Shown: positions 35,232 to 47,014, counted from the first letter of the stretch. The stretch is DNA of 64,000 nt from Mycobacterium gordonae (GCF_017086405.1 NZ_CP070973.1:3008739-3072738), one strand, 5' to 3'. Program-made: numbers and translations. Notes: generated by a model not told the origin, from the sequence alone.

Positions 35232-36706
35232 CCCAAAACCCCACCACCGCCACCCCGTCGCTGCAGCGGCGCGTAGTGCTGCTGGTGGTGGCCCTGCTGG
35301 CCGTCCTGCTGGCGGTGCTCGGCGTGACGATCGACGTCAGCCTGGGCCTGCAGGCGCGTCGCAGCCTGCACGACCGCCTGCTGGCCGCCACCTCGCGCGC
35401 CGACGCCCTGGTCGCCGCCAACACCCCACCTGATCTGCTGGCGGCCCAGCTCAACGGCGGTACCGTGCGGGCGCTGGTGGTCATGGCGGACGGCGCCACC
35501 TTCGGTGACCCCGGTATCAGCCCCGACATCAAAGCCGGCCCGGTGGTGCCGCCGCCCGGGCCTCCGCCTCCGTTCGGTCGCCGGCCAGGACCGTTGCCCG
35601 TACCGCCGACAGGACCACCCCCGCACCCGCCGCCCGGGCCGCCGCCTGACGGCACCGCCACGGTGGTGGTGCACCCATTGCCCGATGGCGCCCGGCTGAT
35701 TCTGGTCGCCGATACCACGCAGACCACCCAGGTGACCCGACAGTTGCGGCAACTGATGATCGGTGCCGGATTGGTGACACTCGTGGTGGCCGCGCTGCTG
35801 CTGATTGCTGTCAGCAAGGCGGCCCTGCGGCCCTTGGGCCGGTTGACCACCCTGGCCGGGGACATCGCTACCGGCGACCGCGGCCGACGGCTGCTCCCAT
35901 CTCGTACCGACACCGAATTAGGGCGGGCGGCAAGCGCTTTCGACGGAATGCTGGACGCTCTAGAAGACTCCGAGCAACGGGCCCGGCAGGCCGCCGAGGC
36001 CGCCCAGCGAGCCGAGGCCGCTACCCGGCAATTCCTGGTCGACGCCGCGCACGAGTTGCGCACCCCGATCGCGGGCATCCAAGCCGCCGCCGAACAGCTC
36101 ACCGCCCACGAGAGCGGCTCGGAAGGCAGCGCGCAGTACCGGCGGGCCAGCCTGCTGCAGTCCGACGCCCGACGCGCGGGCCGGCTGGTGGCCGACATGC
36201 TCGATCTCAGCCGCATCGACGCCGGGCTGCCGCTGGACATCCACGACACCGACCTAGCCGGTGTCGCGGACAGTGAGGCGCAGCGGGCCGCGATGCTGGC
36301 GCCCCAACTGTCGATCGAGCGCACCGGCGCCGAGCAGCTGACCGTCCGGGCGGACCCAACGCGCGTCGCGCAGATTCTGTCGAACCTGCTGGACAACGCC
36401 CGACGGCACACCCCCTCCGGCGGCACCGTCACGATCGACGTGACCGCGGACCCGGGGGCGGCCCAGGTCACCGTGACCGACACCGGCCCGGGCATCCCTG
36501 ACGACGAGTGCTACCGCGTCTTCGAGCGGTTGGTGCGGCTGGACGCCGGACGCGCCCGCGACCACGGCGGTGCCGGGCTGGGACTGCCGATCGCCCGCGC
36601 GCTGGCGCGAGCGCACGGTGGTGATTTGGTGTGCCTGGCTCACGACGGGGGTGCGCAGTTCCGGCTGAGTCTGCCCCTGCCCGGTTTGCCGTCGAAATGG
36701 CAGTGA
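35228..36706 (+). CDS. Sensor histidine kinase with proline-rich external domain
   Basis: 492 residues. Membrane segments at about 16-38 and 177-197 enclose an external domain of about 140 residues whose second half (105-141) is a dense proline/glycine tract with PPGPPPPF and PPHPPPGPPP. Then a HAMP domain (about 198-250), phospho-acceptor His275 in DAAHELRTP, N box NLLDNARRHTP (about 385), G boxes DTGPGIPDD (about 421) and GGAGLGLPIARALARAHGG (about 445). Partner of the regulator just upstream. The proline-rich sensor resembles in style the tails of the two nearby small membrane proteins, so it may sense an envelope component; this is inference. Confidence 0.92.
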   Translation: MTQNPTTATPSLQRRVVLLVVALLAVLLAVLGVTIDVSLGLQARRSLHDRLLAATSRADALVAANTPPDLLAAQLNGGTVRALVVMADGATFGDPGISPDIKAGPVVPPPGPPPPFGRRPGPLPVPPTGPPPHPPPGPPPDGTATVVVHPLPDGARLILVADTTQTTQVTRQLRQLMIGAGLVTLVVAALLLIAVSKAALRPLGRLTTLAGDIATGDRGRRLLPSRTDTELGRAASAFDGMLDALEDSEQRARQAAEAAQRAEAATRQFLVDAAHELRTPIAGIQAAAEQLTAHESGSEGSAQYRRASLLQSDARRAGRLVADMLDLSRIDAGLPLDIHDTDLAGVADSEAQRAAMLAPQLSIERTGAEQLTVRADPTRVAQILSNLLDNARRHTPSGGTVTIDVTADPGAAQVTVTDTGPGIPDDECYRVFERLVRLDAGRARDHGGAGLGLPIARALARAHGGDLVCLAHDGGAQFRLSLPLPGLPSKWQ

Positions 36707-36771
36707 CGGCTGCGCATTCGGCCCACAGCGCAACCGTGGCGGCAACTTCGCCGGCAGAGGAAGGCGCCCAG

Positions 36772-37620
36772 TCAGCCGGTCACCACGGTCAGGCCCCACT
36801 GGTCGAGCCACGGCCGCACCAACTCCGCAACGGAAAACGTTGCGGGAAGCGAACATCCGGGATTCGGGTCGTTGGCTCGCCCGCCGCGGATGTGAATTCC
36901 CACCGCTGCCGCGCCGTCAGGCTGGATGAGGTACACGGGTCCGCCGGAGTCGCCGCACTGGCTGGTCGCCAAGAACACGACCTTGCTTTCGGTGACGTCG
37001 GTGACCTGCCCACATTCGACCCGCCCGGTCTTCATCCCGAATTTGCACAGCTGCTGGCCGACCTGCACGTCATCGGCAACGCGGGCGACCGGCATCGCCC
37101 CCGCGATCGAGGCACTGCGTGGAATGGCGTCGGAATCGAGGGTGATGAGCCCGATGTCGTGGGCCTCGCCGCGGGTGCCCTCGCTGACGGTCTGTGTAAA
37201 GGTCCCCACACTCTGATACGGGCCGCCGCCGTGATTCATGCTCACCCGGCTGGCCTCGCCGGGCTTGTTGCAGTGGCCGGCGGTGAGCACCCCGTTCTGG
37301 CCGGTGGTGGTGCGCACCAGAAATCCTGCGGTGCAGACCATGCCGCCGGTTCCGTCGGTGTAGGTGACGGCGACGGCGGTGCCCGGCCCGATCGTGGGTA
37401 ACGCGGGCAAATCGACGAGGGGTTGCGCGACGGGCTTCCGGACTCCTGGAAGGAAGATGGCGACCACAAACGCTGCCGTGCTCAGCAGCGCGACAAGCGA
37501 CAGGCGCCAGCTGTAGATGCGCGACTGCCCGCGCGCCAGCAACGGCCACGACGCTACGACGGCCGAGAGGAACGCTCCGGCCAGCAGCACGATCGTGCGC
37601 ATGAACTGCGCCTGTGACAT
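36772..37620 (-). CDS. Membrane-anchored trypsin-like serine protease
   Basis: 282 residues. Two hydrophobic segments near residues 9-27 and 38-57 anchor it; the rest faces outward. Complete S1 triad: His116 in VLTAGHC, Asp155 in HDIGLITL and Ser225 in CGDSGGPVYL. Cysteines near 96/117 and 193/203/222 can form the usual disulfides. Convergent with the two-component operon (66 bases between stops). The domain is compact, like bacterial S1 proteases of the alpha-lytic/streptogrisin type but without a pro-domain. The substrate is unknown; a role in envelope quality control with the neighbouring sensor is possible. Confidence 0.88.
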   Translation of the reverse strand: MSQAQFMRTIVLLAGAFLSAVVASWPLLARGQSRIYSWRLSLVALLSTAAFVVAIFLPGVRKPVAQPLVDLPALPTIGPGTAVAVTYTDGTGGMVCTAGFLVRTTTGQNGVLTAGHCNKPGEASRVSMNHGGGPYQSVGTFTQTVSEGTRGEAHDIGLITLDSDAIPRSASIAGAMPVARVADDVQVGQQLCKFGMKTGRVECGQVTDVTESKVVFLATSQCGDSGGPVYLIQPDGAAAVGIHIRGGRANDPNPGCSLPATFSVAELVRPWLDQWGLTVVTG

Positions 37621-37651
37621 CAGAATCGACCCTACGCGGCGGGCGCAGCGC

Positions 37652-38422
37652 TCAGGGTGTTACCGCCGGTTCGTGCTCGGGCGCGGGCTGGGGCGCCGGC
37701 TCGGCGGTGTGCCGGTGGTGTTGCCGGTACTGGCGGATCTCGTAGCCCAGTCCGCACAATCCGAGCGCTCCGGTGCACACCGACACCAGGACCATCAACG
37801 GGTTGGCGTCCCCGGCGAACGCGTTGCCCAGGATCACCACGGCAGCGGTGCCGGGCAGCAGGCCGGCGACCGTGGACCACATGTACGGCACCACCCGCAC
37901 GGCCGAGGCGCCGGCGGCGTAGTTGATCGCCGAAAACGGCACGAAAGGGATGAACCGCAGCGACAGGATGGCCAGCCACCCCCGCTCGCGCAATCGCTGA
38001 TCGAGCCGCCCGATGGTGCGGCTGCGCACCAGGCGGTTCAACCGCCATCCCGTCGCGCGGACCAGCAGCGTCGCCAGAACGGCGCTGGCTGTGCTGGCGG
38101 TCACCGCGATGAGCACCCCGATTACCGGCCCGAACAGCAGACCGGCCGCCAGCGTGAACGCCGTGCGGGGGAACGGTAGCACCGTGACGACGGTGTGCAC
38201 GAGCCAGAACACCAACGGAAACCACGGCCCCAACGAGCGGGCCCAGTCGCGCATCTCCAGCGCCGTGGGCAGCGGAACCAGCAGCGCCACCACCACCAGA
38301 ACTGTGATTCCCACCACGGTTGTGATGATGCGCGGTACCGACGCCTGACGCGCCGCCGCGACCAGAGCGATGGCGATACCGCGCACCGTATCGGTGGTTC
38401 TGCTGATCGCGGTGGTCGTCAC
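37652..38422 (-). CDS. TVP38/TMEM64 (DedA-like) membrane protein (Rv1491c-like)
   Basis: 256 residues, five to six membrane segments. The SNARE-associated/VTT domain covers about residues 70-200, with the family segments PLPTALEMRDWARSLGPWFP, FPRTAFTLAAGLLFGPVIG and SLRFIPFVPFSAINYAAG. Such proteins are implicated in lipid transport across bilayers. The C-terminal tail is histidine/proline-rich and variable. Matches Rv1491c by place and strand, divergent from mutA. Confidence 0.9.
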   Translation of the reverse strand: MTTTAISRTTDTVRGIAIALVAAARQASVPRIITTVVGITVLVVVALLVPLPTALEMRDWARSLGPWFPLVFWLVHTVVTVLPFPRTAFTLAAGLLFGPVIGVLIAVTASTASAVLATLLVRATGWRLNRLVRSRTIGRLDQRLRERGWLAILSLRFIPFVPFSAINYAAGASAVRVVPYMWSTVAGLLPGTAAVVILGNAFAGDANPLMVLVSVCTGALGLCGLGYEIRQYRQHHRHTAEPAPQPAPEHEPAVTP

Positions 38423-38614
38423 GGCTCCCTAGGGTACGGGGCCAAGATGAATATCCAGTTTCCCCGGGCTGGCCTTTCGCTGTGGCGCCGTTCTGCTCGG
38501 CGGCACCTCGATTCCTGGATTTCGGTGCCGATCAATTAGCCTGGTTAGCTAAGCGACAAGCCGGAAGTGAGCCGAAGCAAGACAGTCTGTTGCTGCGGAT
38601 ACAGGAGTAAATCG

Positions 38615-40474
38615 GTGTCCATTGACGTACCCGAACTCGCCGACCTAGAACAGGTTCGCGGGCGCTGGCGCAGTGCGGTTGCCGGTGTATTGGCGAAGAG
38701 CGCCCGGATCGATCCAGCCGAGCTGGGCGACCGGCCTGAGCATCGCCTCGACACCCCGACCTATGACGGCTTCGTCATCCGGCCGCTCTACACCGCTTTC
38801 GACGAGCTGCCAGAGCCGCCGCTACCAGGGCATTGGCCCTTCCTGCGCGGCGGCGACGCATCACGCGACGTCAAGTCCGGCTGGAAGGTCGTGGAGGCGT
38901 TTCCCTTGCCGGGCGCCCCGGTGGGCGAGGCGAACGCGGCGTTGCTGGCCGCGCTCGGCGAGGGGGTCAGCGGGCTGCTGTTGCGGGTGGGGGAGTCGGG
39001 CGTGGCGCCCAATCAGCTGGCGGCGCTGCTCGACGGCGTCTACCTGAGCATGGCTCCGGTCGTCCTCGATGCCGGCGTTGACTACGTAGCGGCCGCTGAC
39101 GCCATATTCACCCTGCTAGACAAGGTCGAGGCCGATCAACTCGCGCTGGTGTCGGTCGACCTGGGCGGCGACCCTTTGACCGCGACGCTGAGTGAGCGCA
39201 GCGCCGCGACGCTCGACGACGTCGTCGCCGTGGCGCGGCGCGCCGCCGACCGGCAGGGTGTGCGGGCGATCACCGTCGACGGACCCGCCTTCCACAACCT
39301 GGGAGCCACCGCGGCCTGGGAGCTCGGCGCGACGATCGCCGCGGCCGTAGCCTACCTGCGGGTGCTGACCGAAGCGGGGTTGCCGGTGCCGCAGGCCCTG
39401 CGTCAGATCAGCTTCCGGCTCGCCGCCGACGACGACCAATTCATGACGGTGGCCAAGATGCGCGCCGTGCGTCAGTTGTGGGCGCGGGTTGCCGAGGTGG
39501 CCGGCGACCCCGACGGCGGCGCGACCGTCGTGCACGCCGAGACCTCGTTGCCGATGATGACCCAGCGCGACCCGTGGGTGAATATGCTGCGGTGCACGCT
39601 GGCGGCCTTCGGCGCCGGTGTGGGCGGCGCTGACACGGTGCTGGTCTACGCGTTCGACGTGTCCATCCCCGGCGGCTGGCCGGGCACGGGCACTAGCTTC
39701 GCGCGCCGGATCGCCCGCAACACTCAGCTGCTGCTCCTGGAGGAGTCGCACGTCGGACGGGTTCTCGACCCGGCCGGCGGGTCGTGGTTCGTGGAGGACC
39801 TCACCAAACAGCTGGCCGAGCGGGCCTGGCAGCACTTCCAGTCCATCGAATCGCGCGGCGGGTTCGTCGACGCCCGCGACTACCTGGTCGCGCAGATCGG
39901 TGAGCTGGCCGCGCGGCGTGCCGAGGACATCGCACACCGCCGCATCGCGATCACCGGCGTCAACGAATTCCCCAACCTCGGTGAAGCCCCGCTGCCGCAG
40001 GGTGATTCGCTGAGCAGGGCCGGCCACGTCCGGCGCTATGCGGCCGAGTTCGAGGCGCTGCGCGACCGCTCGGACGGCTATCTCGCCGAGCACGGCAAGC
40101 GACCGCAGGCGCTGCTGCTGCCGCTGGGCCCGTTGGCCGAGCACAACATTCGCACCACGTTTGCGGCAAACCTGTTGGCATCCGGTGGCATTGAGGCGAT
40201 CAACCCCGGCACCGTCGACGCGGCGGGCGTCGCGCAGGCCGCCATGGCAGCGGGGTCACCCAAGGCGGCGGTCATCTGCGGCACCGACAAGCGCTACCCC
40301 GGTGAGGTGTCCGGCGTGGTGCGGGCCGCCCGCGACGCCGGCATCGCGCGGGTGTACCTCGCCGGCCCGGAGCAGGCGGTGGCCGGAGTCGAGCACCGGC
40401 CCGACGAATTCTTGACCATGAAAATCAATGCAGTCGAAGCGCTTTCGAATCTGCTCACCAGGTTGGGGGCTTAA
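38615..40474 (+). CDS. mutA: Methylmalonyl-CoA mutase small subunit MutA
   Basis: 619 residues from GTG 38615 (GGAG site; start [18 protein letters not shown]). Non-catalytic subunit of the B12-dependent mutase that interconverts (R)-methylmalonyl-CoA and succinyl-CoA in propionate metabolism. The TIM-barrel domain shows [20 protein letters not shown] near residue 310. The C-terminal B12-like domain lacks the DxHxxG motif, as expected for the small subunit, showing [12 protein letters not shown] instead. mutB starts 2 bases later. No cobalamin riboswitch was recognised in the 192 bases upstream, although an 8-base palindrome TTAGCTAA lies there. Confidence 0.95.
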   Translation: MSIDVPELADLEQVRGRWRSAVAGVLAKSARIDPAELGDRPEHRLDTPTYDGFVIRPLYTAFDELPEPPLPGHWPFLRGGDASRDVKSGWKVVEAFPLPGAPVGEANAALLAALGEGVSGLLLRVGESGVAPNQLAALLDGVYLSMAPVVLDAGVDYVAAADAIFTLLDKVEADQLALVSVDLGGDPLTATLSERSAATLDDVVAVARRAADRQGVRAITVDGPAFHNLGATAAWELGATIAAAVAYLRVLTEAGLPVPQALRQISFRLAADDDQFMTVAKMRAVRQLWARVAEVAGDPDGGATVVHAETSLPMMTQRDPWVNMLRCTLAAFGAGVGGADTVLVYAFDVSIPGGWPGTGTSFARRIARNTQLLLLEESHVGRVLDPAGGSWFVEDLTKQLAERAWQHFQSIESRGGFVDARDYLVAQIGELAARRAEDIAHRRIAITGVNEFPNLGEAPLPQGDSLSRAGHVRRYAAEFEALRDRSDGYLAEHGKRPQALLLPLGPLAEHNIRTTFAANLLASGGIEAINPGTVDAAGVAQAAMAAGSPKAAVICGTDKRYPGEVSGVVRAARDAGIARVYLAGPEQAVAGVEHRPDEFLTMKINAVEALSNLLTRLGA

Positions 40475-40476
40475 CG

Positions 40477-42762
<2,286 letters not shown>

Positions 42763-42850
42763 TGTGCGCCATGCCACAGAGGTCACGCCAGACCCAGGAG
42801 TCACGCAGGACTCGTGGGTGCGAAGGTGACTTTGCGTCGAGACTGATGCC

Positions 42851-42895
42851 ACGCACACCGTGCGCGGCGTGTCGTGTGCCTAGGTTCAGTGTCGA
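42851..42895. repeat. Dispersed intergenic element, copy B
   Basis: Gap-free match to 17561-17605 (about 34 of 45 bases identical; shared core GTCGTGTGCC). It lies 25-69 bases upstream of meaB. The TAGGTT at 42881-42886, next to the core, could be a -10 box. The remaining part of the mutB-meaB gap holds several GTCACGC/GTGACT-like words but nothing coding. Confidence 0.45.
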
Positions 42896-42919
42896 CGCGA
42901 CCGCGGGGTGGCCGCCTAG

Positions 42920-43894
42920 ATGACATCCGTCGAGGAACTGGCCGACGCGATCCGCTCGGGCGACCGCGCGGCGCTGCCCCGGGCCATCACGATGCTCGAA
43001 TCCACCCGCTCCGACCATCGCGAGCAGTCGCAGCAGTTGCTGCTGGCGATGCTTCCGGATGCCGGCAACGCGCACCGGGTGGGGATCACCGGCGTCCCCG
43101 GGGTGGGTAAGTCGACCACCATCGAGGCGCTGGGCATGCACCTGATCGACCGCGGCCACAAGGTCGCGGTGCTGGCCGTCGACCCGTCGTCTACGCGCAC
43201 CGGCGGCTCGATTCTGGGCGACAAGACCCGCATGGCACGTCTGGCGACGCACCCCGACGCCTACATCCGGCCCTCTCCGACATCAGGGACGCTCGGCGGG
43301 GTAGCAAAGGCCACCCGGGAAACCGTTGTCCTGTTGGAGGCGGCGGGCTTTGACGTGATCTTGATCGAAACCGTCGGAGTCGGGCAGTCCGAGGTGGCGG
43401 TGGCCAACATGGTCGACACCTTCGTGCTGCTCACCCTGGCGCGCGCCGGGGATCAGTTGCAGGGCATCAAGAAAGGCGTCCTGGAGCTTGCCGACATCGT
43501 GGTGGTGAATAAGGCCGACGGTGAGCACCTCAAGGACGCACGGGTGGCTGCGCGCGAACTCTCCGGCGCGATGAGGTTGATCCATCCGCGCGAATCGCTC
43601 TGGCGTCCACCGGTTCTCACAATGAGCGCGGTCGAGGGCACGGGGTTGGCCGAGCTGTGGGAAACGATCGAGAAACACCGCGAAGTGCTTACCGAAGCCG
43701 GCCAGTTCCAGGCGCGCCGCCGCGAGCAGCAGGTCGACTGGACCTGGCAGATGGTGCGCGATGCGGTCCTGGACCGGGTGATGTCCAATCCAGGGGTGCG
43801 CAAGATTCGACCCGACGTGGAACGTCAGGTCCGCGACGGCGAGCTGACGCCGGCTCTAGCGGCCCAGCAAATACTTGAGATCGCGACGCCCTAA
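42920..43894 (+). CDS. meaB: MeaB/ArgK-type G3E GTPase, mutase chaperone
   Basis: 324 residues. G-protein motifs: Walker A GVPGVGKST (about 57-65), ETVGVGQSE (about 150) and NKADGEH (about 197). MeaB protects and reactivates methylmalonyl-CoA mutase and gates cofactor loading. Placed right after mutA-mutB as in other bacteria, and equivalent to Rv1496. A helical dimerisation tail fills the last 60 residues. Confidence 0.95.
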   Translation: MTSVEELADAIRSGDRAALPRAITMLESTRSDHREQSQQLLLAMLPDAGNAHRVGITGVPGVGKSTTIEALGMHLIDRGHKVAVLAVDPSSTRTGGSILGDKTRMARLATHPDAYIRPSPTSGTLGGVAKATRETVVLLEAAGFDVILIETVGVGQSEVAVANMVDTFVLLTLARAGDQLQGIKKGVLELADIVVVNKADGEHLKDARVAARELSGAMRLIHPRESLWRPPVLTMSAVEGTGLAELWETIEKHREVLTEAGQFQARRREQQVDWTWQMVRDAVLDRVMSNPGVRKIRPDVERQVRDGELTPALAAQQILEIATP

Positions 43895-43958
43895 CGGAAA
43901 GGTAACTTTGTCCCGGTTTGCCCCGTGGACTCTACGAAAGCAAAGTAAATTTAACGTT

Positions 43959-45245
43959 GTGACGGTAGACATCGGAGTCGATCGCCGCGCTGTTCCTTCT
44001 CACGATGCCCCAGACGCAGGGCATGGTGTGTTCGGTGCCGCGGACTCCCACTTTGGTTGCGTCGTTCGTGCTTTCTCCACCATGTTCCCTGGTCACCGCT
44101 TCGGCGGTGGGGCGCTGGCGGTCTATCTCGACGGGCAGCCCGTCGTCGACGTCTGGAAGGGTTGGGCCGACCGCGACGGCAAGGTGCCGTGGTCGGCCGA
44201 CTCCGCGCCGATGGTGTTCTCGGCGACCAAAGGCATGGCCGCCACGGTGATTCACCGCTTGGCCGACCGCGGTCTCATCGATTACGACGCACCGGTCGCC
44301 GAGTACTGGCACGCCTTCGGCGCCAACGGCAAGGCGGACATGACGGTTCGCGAGGTGATGAAGCACACCGCCGGCCTGTCCGGCCTGCGCGGAGCCAAGC
44401 AGGAAGAGTTGCTGGACCACGTCCTGATGGAGGAACGGCTGGCCGCGGCGTCGCCCGGACGGCTGCTGGGCAAACCGGCTTATCACGCGCTGACGTTCGG
44501 CTGGCTGATGTCCGGGCTGGCCCGGGCAGTCACCGGGAAGGACATGCGCGTCCTGTTCCGGGAAGAGCTGGCCGAACCGCTGGGAACCGACGGCTTCCAC
44601 CTGGGCCGCCCGCCCGCCGGATCGCCCACCCGGGCGGCTGAGATCATCATGCCGCAGGACATCGCGGCCAACCCGATCCTGACGTGCGTGGTGCAGCGGA
44701 TAGCCAATCAGCTCTCCGGCGGGTACCGCTCGATGTATTTCCCGGGCGTGATTGCCGCGGTGCAAGGCAACATGGCGATGCTGGACGCCGAGATTCCCGC
44801 CGCCAACGGGGTCGTGACAGCCCGCGCGCTGGCGCGGATGTACGGTGCGATCGCCAACGGCGGAGAAGTCGACGGGACCCGTTTCCTGTCCCGGCAGTTG
44901 GTCGCCGGGCTGACGGGCGAGAAAGTCATCCAGCGCGACCGCAACCTCTTCGTGCCGATGGCCTTCCACCTCGGCTACCACAGTCTGCCGATCGGCAATG
45001 TGATGCCCGGCTTCGGTCACGTCGGATTGGGCGGCTCGGTGGGCTGGAACGACCCCCAGACCGGGGTGGCGTTCTCCATCGTGCACAACCGGTTGCTGAC
45101 GCCGTTCGTTGCCACCGACCACGCCGCGTTCGTGGCGCTGTACAAGATGATCCGGGACGCCGCCGGCAAGGCGCGCAAGCGTGGATACCGACCGGTGCAT
45201 GGGCTCGGGGCGCCCTACACGGAGCCGGGTCAGGTCGCGGGCTGA
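43959..45245 (+). CDS. lipL: Esterase/beta-lactamase family protein LipL
   Basis: 428 residues from GTG 43959; an upstream in-frame ATG at 43875 overlaps the meaB end and adds unconserved sequence. Beta-lactamase-fold serine hydrolase: nucleophile region SATKGMAAT with the SxxK pair near residue 89-92, a Tyr in the AYHALTFGWLM segment near 170, and GFGHVGLGGS near 350 in the place of the KTG-like motif. Enzymes of this family act as lipases or esterases rather than lactamases. Matches Rv1497. Its last about 50 bases occur again, damaged, at 45667-45719. Confidence 0.9.
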   Translation: MTVDIGVDRRAVPSHDAPDAGHGVFGAADSHFGCVVRAFSTMFPGHRFGGGALAVYLDGQPVVDVWKGWADRDGKVPWSADSAPMVFSATKGMAATVIHRLADRGLIDYDAPVAEYWHAFGANGKADMTVREVMKHTAGLSGLRGAKQEELLDHVLMEERLAAASPGRLLGKPAYHALTFGWLMSGLARAVTGKDMRVLFREELAEPLGTDGFHLGRPPAGSPTRAAEIIMPQDIAANPILTCVVQRIANQLSGGYRSMYFPGVIAAVQGNMAMLDAEIPAANGVVTARALARMYGAIANGGEVDGTRFLSRQLVAGLTGEKVIQRDRNLFVPMAFHLGYHSLPIGNVMPGFGHVGLGGSVGWNDPQTGVAFSIVHNRLLTPFVATDHAAFVALYKMIRDAAGKARKRGYRPVHGLGAPYTEPGQVAG

Positions 45246-45253
45246 GCCGAGTG

Positions 45254-45466
45254 TTACGAATCTTCGAGGCGGAAGCCAACTTTCATGGTCACCTGGTAGT
45301 GCGCGACTTCGCCGTCCACCAGGTGACCACGAACGGATCCCACCTCGAACCAGTCAAGGTTGCGCATGGTCTGCTTGGCCCGGTTCAGGCCACTCTTGAT
45401 GGCTGCGTCAACCCCATCGGGTGAGGTGCCGACAATTTCGATCACGCGGTAGGTGTGGTTGCTCAC
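45254..45466 (-). CDS. Dodecin, flavin-binding storage protein
   Basis: 70 residues from GTG 45466, giving the start MSNHTYRVIEIVGTSPDG. Dodecins are small beta-alpha-beta proteins that assemble as 12-mers and store or buffer FMN/flavin and CoA. The conserved flavin-stacking Trp is in LDWFEVGSVRGHL near residue 38-50 and the end KVGFRLED is typical. Convergent with lipL (8 bases between stops). Matches Rv1498A. A damaged second copy is at 47066-47271. A longer frame upstream of the GTG is not supported by the family. Confidence 0.92.
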   Translation of the reverse strand: MSNHTYRVIEIVGTSPDGVDAAIKSGLNRAKQTMRNLDWFEVGSVRGHLVDGEVAHYQVTMKVGFRLEDS

Positions 45467-45570
45467 GGTGGCGACGATATACCCGCCTGTGGGCTGATCG
45501 AGGCTATCGAATGCGGCGATTTGCGCTGTGGTCACGATGAGCGGGTCGGCGTCGTCGTGCGCGGTCTGTT

Positions 45571-45643
45571 ATCGGCCGTCGCCGTGGACGCGCTGCAGAG
45601 ATGTTTCCGCCGAGTGGATCGGTCTCCACGTAACCCGCCTCCT
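45571..45643 (-). pseudogene. Fragment of the CDP-glucose dehydratase gene
   Basis: About 73 bases closely resemble 49696-49770 of the intact dehydratase gene (same strand), covering the codons for EAGYVETDPLGG. The frame is lost on both sides. It abuts a fragment of lipL, so this stretch is a patchwork of copied pieces. The surrounding 45467-45958 has no intact gene. Confidence 0.55.
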
Positions 45644-45666
45644 GGTTGCATCTGCAGTTGTCGTCT

Positions 45667-45719
45667 GGTGCAAGGGCTCGGAGCCCCCTACACCGCGCCC
45701 GAGTCAGGTCGCGGGCTGA
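45667..45719 (+). pseudogene. Duplicated 3' end of lipL
   Basis: These bases repeat the last codons of lipL (GLGAPYT...; through GTCGCGGGCTGA) with several substitutions and a one-base insertion that breaks the frame. The remnant keeps the lipL stop codon. It shows that a second lipL-like end once stood upstream of the acyltransferase gene. Confidence 0.6.
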
Positions 45720-45958
45720 AGAGCCGGTCGGTGACCGGCGCGGGAACGGGTGAAGGTGCGGGTGGATCAGACGTGCGCGCCCGCCTACGAGCAGCCGTAC
45801 GCCGACTCGTGCTGGGGCGGACGGCCGCGGTCCGTTGTCGCATAGATCACACAGCACCTGCGAATTCTCTGCTGAGTTCATTATTTCGCCGAGGCCAACC
45901 GGCGGACTGAGGCATGATGCCCTGGGGGCTTCGCATAACGGACCACAGATAGAGATAT

Positions 45959-47014
45959 ATGAAGCTCGCGCAGTCTTTCGATCCCCGAAGAAACGCCCTG
46001 AACGCGTTGCGGTTGGGGCTGGCACTCTCGGTCATCATCTGGCACTCCTATCCTCTGACGGCCCACTACATGCCATCGGCGGCGATTCAACAATTTGTGG
46101 GTTCGATCGGCGTCGACGGCTTCTTCGCCATATCAGGGTTCTTGATTACCTCGAGTTGGCTCCGACATCCGCGCCTGCGCGATTACTCCGTGGCGCGGGG
46201 TTTGCGAATACTGCCGGGTTTTTACGTGTGCATGATCGTGACCGCCTTCGTGATCGCTCCGATCGGAGTGGCGATGCAAGGGGGTTCGGCCACCAAGCTG
46301 CTGTTGTCCAGCGGCCCGATCGACTACGTCGTGCGAAATGCCGCGGTGCTGATGGCGCAATTCGATGTTGGTGGAACGCCCACTGGGGTGCCCTGGTCAG
46401 GAGCCTGGAACGGTTCGCTGTGGACACTCGGATATGAGCTGTTCTGCTACATCGGTGTCGCATGCTTCGGTGTAGCAGGACTGCTCGGACGTCGCTGGTT
46501 CCTTCCCGTCCTCACGGCGTTGGCGTGGTCGTTGCTACTGGCATCCATGCTGCTGGCCTGGCCGGCGGCGGCCATGGAACCGGCGCGCCTGGCTTTGATG
46601 TTTCTGGCCGGCGCGCTCATCCAGCAGTGGCAGCACGCAATTCCCGCCCGGTGGTCACTGGTTGCCGGCAGTCTGCTCATCGCCGTGGCTGCTGCGTGGC
46701 TGCCGGACTACCGGTTGGTCGCCGCCTTCCCCGTCGCATACGCCGTGATCGTCGCGGGCACGCTGATCCGCGACGAGCGATTCCGGCTCACCAACGACCT
46801 GTCCTACGGCGTGTACATCTACGCTTTCCCGCTCCAGCAATTGCTGGTCATCGGCGGACTGGGCACGCTGCATCCGATGGTGTTTGCCATCCTTGCCACG
46901 ATGGTGACCCTGCCGACGGCCGCGCTGAGCTGGTTCCTCGTGGAAAAGCCGGCGATGTCGCTGAAATCGCGTCTGCTGCGCAGATGGTCGAAGAGGGCCG
47001 CCTCGGTCAGCTGA
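45959..47014 (+). CDS. Acyltransferase 3 (OafA/YrhL-type) membrane protein
   Basis: 351 residues with about ten membrane segments. The family's N-terminal signature is present: ALNALRLGLALSVIIWHSYPL with the catalytic His near residue 29, then GVDGFFAISGFLITSSWLRH near 53-72 and the Arg-rich YSVARGLRILPGFYV near 80-93. Later, GSLWTLGYELFCYI (about 155) carries the conserved Glu. These enzymes O-acylate sugars or glycolipids from a membrane acyl donor. Sitting at the head of the glycan cluster and bounded by remnants of lipL and dodecin, it likely acts on the glycolipid made by this region. Confidence 0.88.
   Translation: MKLAQSFDPRRNALNALRLGLALSVIIWHSYPLTAHYMPSAAIQQFVGSIGVDGFFAISGFLITSSWLRHPRLRDYSVARGLRILPGFYVCMIVTAFVIAPIGVAMQGGSATKLLLSSGPIDYVVRNAAVLMAQFDVGGTPTGVPWSGAWNGSLWTLGYELFCYIGVACFGVAGLLGRRWFLPVLTALAWSLLLASMLLAWPAAAMEPARLALMFLAGALIQQWQHAIPARWSLVAGSLLIAVAAAWLPDYRLVAAFPVAYAVIVAGTLIRDERFRLTNDLSYGVYIYAFPLQQLLVIGGLGTLHPMVFAILATMVTLPTAALSWFLVEKPAMSLKSRLLRRWSKRAASVS

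Noticed and set aside
38423..38614. Possible cobalamin riboswitch or IdeR box before mutA
   Set aside because: No B12-box-like sequence was found, and TTAGCCTGG...TTAGCTAA does not fit the IdeR consensus; only an 8-base palindrome remains.
45504..46025. A 173-codon minus-strand frame containing EAGYVETDPLGG
   Set aside because: Only the short rfbG-derived piece is meaningful; the rest is antisense to the acyltransferase start and non-coding remnants.
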